Under the pieces are notes generated by a model. That model was not told where the DNA came from. It saw only the letters and a program-made list of their open reading frames with translations, and did not search any database. Shown here one piece after another: positions 8,372 through 13,444 of a stretch of 13,444 bases of DNA (positions within the stretch are counted from its first letter, which is position 1; each line of letters opens with the position of its first letter). Position numbers and translations under genes: made by a program. The DNA is taken from assembly GCA_002401565.1 (NCBI GenBank), contig NVTL01000045.1:7100-20543 (forward strand), written 5' to 3'. The stretch is from Rhodospirillaceae bacterium (GTDB lineage: Bacteria; Pseudomonadota; Alphaproteobacteria; Rhodospirillales; Magnetovibrionaceae).

Positions 8372-8872
8372 ATGTCTGATCAAACCAAGGGTGCCGCAAA
8401 TGCCAAGGCCGAATTTATCACTCCGCCCAAAACCTTGCAAAACAAGGTTGATAAGGGTGGACCTGGTGCCGTTGATTTGGGGGCCTTAGCCAAAGCCGAA
8501 GCCGTCATCGACAACTTGGCCGGAGATTATTTAGATTGGGTCAGTGAAGACTTTATCCGTTTAGAAGTCGCTTTCGTGGCGCTTAAAAGTGGCGCAGAAG
8601 ACGATAAAAAGAATATCGATGCGATGTTTTCCATCGTGCACGATATGAAGGGCCAAGGCGGCAGTTTTGGATTTCCTTTGATGACGCAAATCTGTGACCT
8701 TTTATCGGGTATCTTAGAAAACGGGGTCACATTTGGCCCCCGTGATCATCGGGCCATGCGCGTTTATATCGATGCCATGCGCGTGGTCATCACCCACAAG
8801 CTTAAAGGCGACGGTGGTAAAGAAGGTTCGCAATTGTTGATGGGTTTGCAGTTAATGCGCCAAAAAGGCTAA
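8372..8872 (+). CDS. Small HPt (histidine phosphotransfer) protein
   Basis: 166 aa from the ATG at 8372, preferred over the in-frame ATG at 8366 because AGGA at 8361-8364 is seven bases before 8372 but only one before 8366. The N-terminal 40 residues look disordered and are rich in K, G and A. The rest is predicted helical and contains FSIVHDMKGQGGSFGF, matching the HPt signature His-X2-Lys-Gly; the phospho-acceptor is His90 in this numbering. No kinase core or receiver is fused, so it is a free-standing phosphotransfer protein. Position directly after the response regulator suggests they are partners in a phosphorelay whose kinase is encoded elsewhere; that pairing is inference. The 3' end is built into an intrinsic terminator (8858-8891). 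The HPt assignment rests on the motif and helical look. Confidence 0.82.
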   Translation: MSDQTKGAANAKAEFITPPKTLQNKVDKGGPGAVDLGALAKAEAVIDNLAGDYLDWVSEDFIRLEVAFVALKSGAEDDKKNIDAMFSIVHDMKGQGGSFGFPLMTQICDLLSGILENGVTFGPRDHRAMRVYIDAMRVVITHKLKGDGGKEGSQLLMGLQLMRQKG

Positions 8873-8891
8873 TGCTTTTAGGGCGTTTTTT
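8858..8891 (+). terminator. Rho-independent terminator overlapping the end of the HPt gene
   Basis: Stem CGCC-AA-AAAGGC (8858-8869) pairs with GCTTTT-AG-GGCG (8874-8885), with a 2x2 internal mismatch and one G-T pair, around loop TAAT (8870-8873), then six T (8886-8891). The loop contains the HPt stop codon TAA (8870-8872). The last four codons of the gene thus form the left arm. The diguanylate cyclase gene downstream would need read-through or its own promoter. Confidence 0.75.
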
Positions 8892-8966
8892 GTTCAAAAT
8901 CCTTAAAGTCACAATAATATAGATTTAGGGAACGTACAGGATAACACAAACAATTTGGCCGCTTGA

Positions 8967-9887
8967 ATGACAGAATGTAGGGAAACTTTACAGATTGACG
9001 ATGGGCTTTTTCTGGATGCGCTCAACAGCATGGAAGAAGCCTTTGTGATCTATTGTGCCGAGGGCTTTTTGGTCTTTTGCAATCAAAAATTTCGCGACAT
9101 GTACGACTATAGCGTCGCAGAAACCAAACCCGGCGTTCATTTTAAAGGCTTGGGTAAAATTGACGTTATAAAAGGCCATGTGGCGATCGAAGACGAAGGC
9201 GGACGTGACTATTTGGTGCGTAAAATGGATTACCGCAAAAAATTGAGCGGGTCTTTTACCGTAAAGCTTGAAGACGGCCGTTGGATACGCACAACGGATC
9301 GGCGTATGGCAAACGGTGGATTTGTTTCAATCCAAATCGATGTGACGGAAATCAAAGAATTAGAAGCCATGCGTCATATGGCCAATCATGATGACTTAAC
9401 CGGATTACCAACCCGGCGCTTGGCCAAGGAAAAAGTTCACGATGCTTTGCTTTTGGCCAATCGGCATAAATGGAAAGTTGCCTTGATGTTTGTGGATTTG
9501 GATGATTTCAAGGCGGTGAACGATACGTTGGGACACGATGCCGGCGATACGGTGCTGCAACAGGTGGCGCAACGTTTTTCACTGTGTTTGCGCGAAACCG
9601 ATACCGTGGCTCGGGTCGGCGGGGATGAATTTTTAGTGATCGAGAGCGAAGTCCTTAGTGATAAAGATGTTTCAACGGTTGCCGAAAACTTAATTAAGTC
9701 TGTTTCTAAGCCGTTTTATGTTGATGGTGAAGTGTGTCATATCGGCGCCAGCATCGGAATTTCTTTGTATCCCGATCAAGGAACCGATTGCGATACCCTC
9801 TTGAAAAAGGCTGATCTCGCCATGTATAAGGCTAAAAAATCAGGCAAAAATCGTTACGCCTTTGCCCTTGGCGAAAACCCATTATAG
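8967..9887 (+). CDS. PAS-GGDEF diguanylate cyclase
   Basis: 306 aa. N-terminal PAS domain (about 14-130; FLDALNSMEEAFVIYCAEGF, ending in the C-terminal VTEIKELE linker) and a GGDEF domain (about 135-302) with HDDLTGLPTRR, FVDLDDFKAVNDTLGHDAGD and the intact catalytic motif GGDEF at 218-222. An inhibitory I-site RETD (209-212) lies five residues before it, so product inhibition by c-di-GMP is expected. No transmembrane helix or EAL domain: a soluble enzyme that makes c-di-GMP from two GTP, tuned by an unknown PAS ligand. The start at 8967 has no clear Shine-Dalgarno. It follows the HPt gene by 94 bp and a terminator, so may have its own promoter (TTCAAA then, after 16 bases, TAATAT just upstream, weak). 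Its stop overlaps that of the convergent WYL regulator. Confidence 0.95.
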   Translation: MTECRETLQIDDGLFLDALNSMEEAFVIYCAEGFLVFCNQKFRDMYDYSVAETKPGVHFKGLGKIDVIKGHVAIEDEGGRDYLVRKMDYRKKLSGSFTVKLEDGRWIRTTDRRMANGGFVSIQIDVTEIKELEAMRHMANHDDLTGLPTRRLAKEKVHDALLLANRHKWKVALMFVDLDDFKAVNDTLGHDAGDTVLQQVAQRFSLCLRETDTVARVGGDEFLVIESEVLSDKDVSTVAENLIKSVSKPFYVDGEVCHIGASIGISLYPDQGTDCDTLLKKADLAMYKAKKSGKNRYAFALGENPL

Positions 9888-9893
9888 GGTTTT
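9874..9893. terminator. Symmetric hairpin at the overlapping ends of the cyclase and WYL genes
   Basis: AAAACCC (9874-9880) and GGGTTTT (9887-9893) are perfect inverted arms around ATTATA (9881-9886). The stops of both genes overlap at the loop (TAG 9885-9887 on plus, TAA 9884-9882 on minus). On each strand the stem has three G-C pairs and ends in TTTT, so it could be a small bidirectional terminator; the stem is short, hence moderate confidence. Confidence 0.45.
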
Positions 9894-10553
9894 GAGGAAA
9901 TCGTTGAATTCTTTTCCCGTTTCGCGGGGAAAGGTCTTGTCCGTTTGTGCGGCGCTTTGTACACGATCAACACGGAAATTTCGAAAGTCATTCTTTTTTT
10001 CGCACCACGCCGTCAATAACCAAGCTTTATCAAAAACCGTTAAACCTAAGGGACGTATGGTGCGTTGGGTTGTTTGCTTCTTAAGGTCGAGATAAGTTAA
10101 ATCAATGCATTGCCGCTTGCGAACGGCTTTTCGAAATATACTGAGAAACGGAATTTTCCGGGTCTTCGTTGTTTGGGAAAAGGCCTGCAAAGGGGCATTT
10201 TTAAAGGCCTCGCGTTTATCTTCTGAAAGGGCATCGTTGATTTTGGCCGTGGCCCGGCGTGCCGCATTGGCTAAAACGTCATCGCTGCGACTGGCGATTA
10301 ATTCCATACCCAAAATAATCGCGTCTAATTCATCTGAATCAAAATGTAAGGGGGGAAGAAAATAGCCCTTTTCCATTTGATAACCGATGCCGCCTTCCCC
10401 GCGCACAGGGGCGCCCATGGATTGAAGGGTCGCCATGTCGCGGTAAATTGTGCGTTCAGATACGTGCAAACTTTTCGCCAAAGTCTTGGCTGAAATGGGA
10501 TGCCGATTGACTCGTAATTTGTCTAAAATTGAAAACAGCCGAATAATACGCAT
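9882..10553 (-). CDS. YafY-type transcriptional regulator (helix-turn-helix + WYL)
   Basis: 223 aa, full length for the DeoR-like/WYL family. N-terminal winged helix (about 4-60) with ISAKTLAKSLHVSERTIYRD and the wing GEGGIGYQMEKGY; a helical middle (70-130); a WYL ligand-sensing domain (about 137-205) in which the name-giving motif is W178-L-L (AWLLTAWC), followed by RNFRVDRV (191-198). Start ATG 10553 is preceded by AGGGTG of the adjoining palindrome acting as Shine-Dalgarno. It is divergent from a VOC gene, with the operator at 10558-10582 between them, so it very likely controls that gene and itself. The ligand is unknown. Its stop overlaps that of the convergent cyclase gene by 6 bp. Confidence 0.93.
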   Translation of the reverse strand: MRIIRLFSILDKLRVNRHPISAKTLAKSLHVSERTIYRDMATLQSMGAPVRGEGGIGYQMEKGYFLPPLHFDSDELDAIILGMELIASRSDDVLANAARRATAKINDALSEDKREAFKNAPLQAFSQTTKTRKIPFLSIFRKAVRKRQCIDLTYLDLKKQTTQRTIRPLGLTVFDKAWLLTAWCEKKNDFRNFRVDRVQSAAQTDKTFPRETGKEFNDFLKTL

Positions 10554-10557
10554 GTTT

Positions 10558-10582
10558 CACCCTGACATTAAGTGTCAGGGTG
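10558..10582. promoter_or_regulatory. Perfect inverted repeat: likely operator of the WYL regulator
   Basis: Arms CACCCTGACA (10558-10567) and TGTCAGGGTG (10573-10582) are exact inverse complements around TTAAG. The 10-bp arms, with CTGACA/TGTCAG core, lie between the divergent regulator and VOC gene, 4 bp from the regulator's ATG and 44 bp from the VOC ATG. On the regulator's mRNA the 3' arm carries its ribosome site, so the same sequence could also fold and hide it. Confidence 0.7.
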
Positions 10583-10626
10583 TGTCCAGTATGTTGAGGA
10601 CGATTTTAATATATGGAGACAACAAC

Positions 10627-11016
10627 ATGATTGGTTATGTAACCCTTGGAACAAATGACTTGGACCGTTCCGTTCGCTATTATGATGAATTGTTGACCGT
10701 GATAGAGGCTCAACGTTTTATGCAAGAAGAAGGTCTTTTTGTGGCGTGGGCGATAAATGCAGACCCATCCACGCCAAGCCTGGCCGTGACAAAACCCTGT
10801 GATGGCAAACCCGCGAGCGTTGGCAACGGTGTCATGGTGGCTTTGCAAATGAAAACACCTAAACAGGTGGATGAGTTTTACAGCAAAGCCCTTGAACTTG
10901 GGGGCACAGACGAAGGATTGCCGGGGCCGCGAGGGGATGGGGCAATATATGCAGCCTATTTCCGCGATCTTGATGGCAATAAACTGAATGCCTTTTGCAT
11001 GATAGCTGAAGGTTAA
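10627..11016 (+). CDS. VOC/glyoxalase-like small protein
   Basis: 129 aa, the usual size for single-chain members of the vicinal-oxygen-chelate fold with two beta-alpha-beta-beta-beta modules. Seen: IGYVTLGTNDLDRSVRYYDE at the N-terminus (first module) and YFRDLDGNKLNAFC (111-124) in the second. Positions that usually hold a His and a Glu metal ligand appear replaced (Thr/Gly near 6-8, Asn121), so glyoxalase activity should not be assumed. The reading frame is open further upstream, but ATG 10627 is chosen because GGAG (10615-10618) is eight bases before it and the protein begins as family members do; an earlier start would run across the operator and into the regulator gene. Divergent from the WYL regulator, its likely controller. 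Confidence 0.88.
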   Translation: MIGYVTLGTNDLDRSVRYYDELLTVIEAQRFMQEEGLFVAWAINADPSTPSLAVTKPCDGKPASVGNGVMVALQMKTPKQVDEFYSKALELGGTDEGLPGPRGDGAIYAAYFRDLDGNKLNAFCMIAEG

Positions 11017-11044
11017 GTTTGGATAAGAGGTTCTGACCTAGGGA

Positions 11045-11070
11045 GGGTGTCGTTTAATTTTTCGACACCC
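11045..11070. terminator. Hairpin between the VOC and winged-helix genes, stop codon in the loop
   Basis: GGGTGTCG (11045-11052) and CGACACCC (11063-11070) are perfect 8-bp arms around TTTAATTTTT. The minus-strand stop TAA of the winged-helix gene (11056-11054) lies in the loop; the VOC stop is 28 bp to the left. No T-run follows on either strand, so termination is only likely, not certain. Confidence 0.45.
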
Positions 11071-11608
11071 GTTCGCGCAGGCTTTCCAACCAATCCAAAT
11101 GATTTTCCAACTGTTTAATATCGTGCTTAAGCCAATCGATGAGGAAGCCTTCGTCGTTTTCATGTGAAGAGCTGAGATCATCAAGGCGGTTCAACTCAAT
11201 TTCGACACTTTCGATCAACAGGTCAACTTGATGGGCTTGTTCGTTGGGGCTCAGCATATGCAAAAATCGAAGCTTCAACGTGGTGATCAGCTTGTTCACA
11301 TCGCTGCCTTGGGCGCGAATACGCGACGTCATCAAGGTGTTCAGCGCCGCGCGGCCCTTGTCGGTCAGTGCCAGTTGGGTATCGTCTTCCATACCCACGC
11401 CATCAACCGGATCAACCAAGCCTTCGTATTTTAAAAGTTCGATCGACGTGCCCATAATGTCCAAAGACGGGCCCGTGATGCGGCTGGTGAAATGGCGAAT
11501 TTCGGCAGCCAATTGGGAATAGCGCAAGGGCTCATCCGCCTGGGCAAGGGTGCCCAGCGCACAAAGCCGGATGGCTTCTTTCGGGGTGAGGGTATTGTCA
11601 GCAAACAT
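11054..11608 (-). CDS. Winged-helix (PadR-like) protein downstream of hemA
   Basis: 184 aa. Residues about 12-90 look like a winged helix: EAIRLCALGTLAQADEPLRY, a helix pair (SQLAAEIRHF and LDIMGTSIELLKYEGLV) and a wing ending in LALTDKGRAALNTL. The C-terminal half (about 100-182) is helical and charged, with a likely coiled coil (IKQLENHLDWLESLRERV) of the kind that dimerises PadR regulators. No ligand motif is visible. It begins 16 bp after the hemA stop; AGGGG (11624-11620) serves as ribosome site and TAAAGG abuts the ATG, so the two genes are almost certainly one transcript. A role in control of haem synthesis is suggested by position only. I recognise the fold class but not a named family. 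Confidence 0.8.
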   Translation of the reverse strand: MFADNTLTPKEAIRLCALGTLAQADEPLRYSQLAAEIRHFTSRITGPSLDIMGTSIELLKYEGLVDPVDGVGMEDDTQLALTDKGRAALNTLMTSRIRAQGSDVNKLITTLKLRFLHMLSPNEQAHQVDLLIESVEIELNRLDDLSSSHENDEGFLIDWLKHDIKQLENHLDWLESLRERVSKN

Positions 11609-11624
11609 CCTTTAGCCTACCCCT

Positions 11625-12839
11625 TTAGGCTGCTGCTTTAAGTCCCAAACGGCCCCAAACTTCGACAACGGCTTTCACCAATTCATCCATTAAGGCGTCA
11701 GAATGATGAGGGGTCGGCGTAAAGCGCAGGCGTTCGGTGCCGCGTTCAACGGTGGGGTAATTGATGGGCTGAACATAGATATTGTGCAGACGCATCAAAT
11801 CATCGGACGCTTGTTTGCACAACACCGCATCGCCAACCATCAACGGCACGATGTGGCTTTGGGAATCCATAACGGGCAAACCTGCATCGCGAAAACGCTG
11901 CTTTAAGGTTGCCGCGCGTTCTTGGTGTTGAACCCGCAATTCATTGTGTTCTTTCATGTATTCGACATTGGCGCGCGCGGCGGCAGCCACGGCAGGGGGC
12001 ATGGAACTGGAAAAAATAAACCCAGAACCATAACTGCGCACAAAATCACACATGGCTTTGGTGCCCGCGATATATCCGCCGATCACGCCATAAGCCTTGG
12101 CCAATGTGCCTTGGATAATCGTGATGCGATCCATTTGGCCTTCGCGTTCGGCAATGCCACCACCGCGTTTGCCATACAGGCCAACCGCGTGAACTTCGTC
12201 CAAAAACGTCATGGCTCCATATTTGTCGGCCAGATCGCAAATTTCTTTGATCGGTCCAATGTCGCCATCCATGGAATAAACGCTTTCAAAAGCGATCAAT
12301 TTTGGCAGGTCCGGATCGATGGATTTCAAGATATTTTCCAGATCTTGTAAATCGTTATGACGGAAGATGTGTTTTTCGGCACGGGAATGACGAATGCCTT
12401 CGATCATGGAATTGTGGTTTTTGCTATCTGATACAATCACGCAACCCGGAATCAGCGAGGCCACCGTGGACAACGTGGTCAGGTTGGCAATCCAACCCGA
12501 TTGAAACAACAAGGCACTTTCTTTCTGGTGCAGATCAGACAACGACTGTTCCAGCAAAATGTGTTCATGCATGGTGCCGGAAATGTTCCGGGTGCCGCCC
12601 GCGCCGACGCCATAACTGGCCGCCGTATCGCTCATGGCTTTGATGGCCGCAGGGTTTTGACCCATGCCCATATAGTCATTTGAACACCAAACGGTGATCT
12701 CTTTGACGTCGCCATTTTTACAATGGACAAAGGCCTTTGGGAATTTGCCCGCTTGGCGTTCAATGTCGGCAAAGACCCGGTAACGGCCTTCGGCTTTCAG
12801 TTCTGCGATCTTATCAGAAAAAAATTGCTCGTAGTTCAT
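11625..12839 (-). CDS. hemA: 5-Aminolevulinate synthase (ALAS)
   Basis: 404 aa. Condenses glycine and succinyl-CoA to 5-aminolevulinate with PLP, the first step of haem synthesis by the C4 (Shemin) route. The start [14 protein letters not shown] at 12839 is chosen over the open frame from 12884 because GGAGG (12849-12845) lies five bases before it and because it puts the PLP lysine of GTLAKAYG at Lys248, the number I recall for the Rhodobacter capsulatus enzyme. Also seen: glycine-binding N-terminus [39 protein letters not shown], the PLP-binding DEVHAVG (Asp214) and C-terminal [10 protein letters not shown]. Followed by the winged-helix gene in an operon. An inverted repeat at 12871-12887 lies 31 bp upstream and may control it. 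Confidence 0.98.
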   Translation of the reverse strand: MNYEQFFSDKIAELKAEGRYRVFADIERQAGKFPKAFVHCKNGDVKEITVWCSNDYMGMGQNPAAIKAMSDTAASYGVGAGGTRNISGTMHEHILLEQSLSDLHQKESALLFQSGWIANLTTLSTVASLIPGCVIVSDSKNHNSMIEGIRHSRAEKHIFRHNDLQDLENILKSIDPDLPKLIAFESVYSMDGDIGPIKEICDLADKYGAMTFLDEVHAVGLYGKRGGGIAEREGQMDRITIIQGTLAKAYGVIGGYIAGTKAMCDFVRSYGSGFIFSSSMPPAVAAAARANVEYMKEHNELRVQHQERAATLKQRFRDAGLPVMDSQSHIVPLMVGDAVLCKQASDDLMRLHNIYVQPINYPTVERGTERLRFTPTPHHSDALMDELVKAVVEVWGRLGLKAAA

Positions 12840-12870
12840 GTAGTCCTCCGCAAGGGCAACACCGTATAAG

Positions 12871-12887
12871 TCATTGTAAAACAATGA
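12871..12887 (-). promoter_or_regulatory. Inverted repeat upstream of hemA, candidate operator
   Basis: TCATTGT (12871-12877) and ACAATGA (12881-12887) are perfect inverse arms around AAA. On the hemA strand one arm includes TACAAT, one mismatch from a -10 box (12878-12873), so a protein bound here would block polymerase. It does not match the Irr, Fur or FnrL consensus patterns I know. No convincing -35 was found. The rest of 12840-13012 shows only AT-rich sequence. Confidence 0.45.
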
Positions 12888-13012
12888 ATTTGCATTCTAC
12901 GGTGCAGGAATTGTTTTTGTATTACCAACATCTTAGCCTAAACAGGTGAATTGGCGCAATATTTGCCATCAACTGATGTTCTTTTTAGGGCAAAAATATC
13001 TCTTTTTTCATC

Positions 13013-13444
13013 TTAGGCGTCAATATCTCCGGATGCTTTTAACTCAGCATAGGTTTCATCCAAGGCGGCCCGTGTTCTGGACCACATATCGTTGATTTGA
13101 GTTTCATTGATGATCAGCGGTGGAGAAAACGCAATCGCGTCGCCCATGTTGCGGCCAATCATAGTATGTTCAAGCATATGTTTGATGACTTTTCCACCAA
13201 CGCCAAGGGCGGGGGCAAAGCTTTGCTTGGTGGATTTATCTTTAACCAATTCAAGCGCACCCACCAAACCCACGCCGCGCACTTCGCCAACCAAGGGATG
13301 GTCCTTGAATGCGGCCAGTCCGTTTTGAAAAGCGGGGGTGACGTTTTGCACGTGACCAATGATGTTGTCGTCTTCGTAAATTTTCAGCGTTTCCAGTGCC
13401 ACCGCACAGGCCACCGGATGTCCGCCATAGGTAAAGCCATGGCC
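13013..13444 (-). CDS. Class III (omega) aminotransferase, C-terminal part; N-terminus off-window
   Basis: The reading frame enters at the window edge and runs 143 codons to the TAA at 13015-13013. It starts with GHGFTYGGHPVACAVALE, the stretch just after the PLP lysine in class III PLP aminotransferases, and continues with VGEVRGVGLVGALELV and GDAIAFSPPLIINETQI typical of the C-terminal domain. The lysine itself and the N-terminal half lie beyond 13444. The style resembles omega-amino acid/putrescine-pyruvate transaminases rather than acetylornithine or GSA aminotransferases, but the substrate cannot be fixed from this part. Same strand as hemA, with about 170 bp between, so probably a separate unit. 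Confidence 0.93.
   Translation of the reverse strand, partial: GHGFTYGGHPVACAVALETLKIYEDDNIIGHVQNVTPAFQNGLAAFKDHPLVGEVRGVGLVGALELVKDKSTKQSFAPALGVGGKVIKHMLEHTMIGRNMGDAIAFSPPLIINETQINDMWSRTRAALDETYAELKASGDIDA

Noticed and set aside
10450..10626. 59-residue upstream extension of the VOC protein
   Set aside because: It crosses the operator and the start of the divergent regulator, and the ribosome site fits the ATG at 10627.
12840..12884. Fifteen-residue N-terminal extension of ALAS from 12884
   Set aside because: GGAGG precedes the internal ATG at 12839, and that start gives the standard ALAS N-terminus and Lys248 numbering.
12967..12978. CATCA-AC-TGATG inverted repeat near the aminotransferase end
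   Set aside because: Arms of only five bases, far from any start codon and without a T-run; it does not match the FnrL TTGAT-N4-ATCAA site.
1..13444. CRISPR arrays, tRNA or rRNA genes, insertion sequences, prophage or defence genes
   Set aside because: No regularly spaced repeats, cloverleaf structures, transposase motifs or phage genes were seen on either strand by eye.

Overview
The window looks like chromosomal DNA of an alphaproteobacterium of moderate GC content. The evidence is a Shemin-type (C4 pathway) 5-aminolevulinate synthase, a folate-dependent TrmFO, an adrenodoxin-type [2Fe-2S] ferredoxin and a UvrA with a Ser in place of one Cys in its first zinc finger, a form I associate with Alphaproteobacteria. 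A Rhodospirillales-like relative is my guess, but the sequence alone does not settle the order. I see no IS element, phage gene, CRISPR array, tRNA or rRNA.

Layout. 1-1285 (-): trmFO, cut by the window edge. 1378-1806 (+): small membrane-anchored rhodanese, divergent from trmFO. 1813-3171 (-): intact membrane histidine kinase. 3270-4066 (-): two decayed genes, the remnant of a histidine kinase and of a PhnD-like periplasmic binding protein, probably once a sensory operon. 4205-4522 (-): [2Fe-2S] ferredoxin with a strong terminator. 4620-7469 (-): uvrA. 7669-9887 (+): signalling cluster of a response regulator with a FliM/CheZ-like C-terminal peptide, a small HPt protein and a PAS-GGDEF diguanylate cyclase. 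9882-10553 (-) and 10627-11016 (+): divergent WYL regulator and VOC/glyoxalase-like protein sharing a perfect inverted-repeat operator. 11054-12839 (-): hemA followed by a winged-helix (PadR-like) gene, with an inverted repeat upstream of hemA. 13013-13444 (-): C-terminal part of a class III aminotransferase.

How they work together. Most genes are housekeeping (tRNA methylation, DNA repair, haem synthesis, Fe-S electron transfer). The accessory interest is signalling: the response regulator, HPt protein and cyclase lie in one direction and could form a phosphorelay linked to c-di-GMP and, through the CheY-binding-like tail, to chemotaxis proteins. Two local circuits are readable from DNA: the WYL/VOC pair with its operator, and hemA with its upstream palindrome and co-transcribed regulator candidate. 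A recurrent detail is that several genes end inside an RNA hairpin whose loop holds the stop codon.
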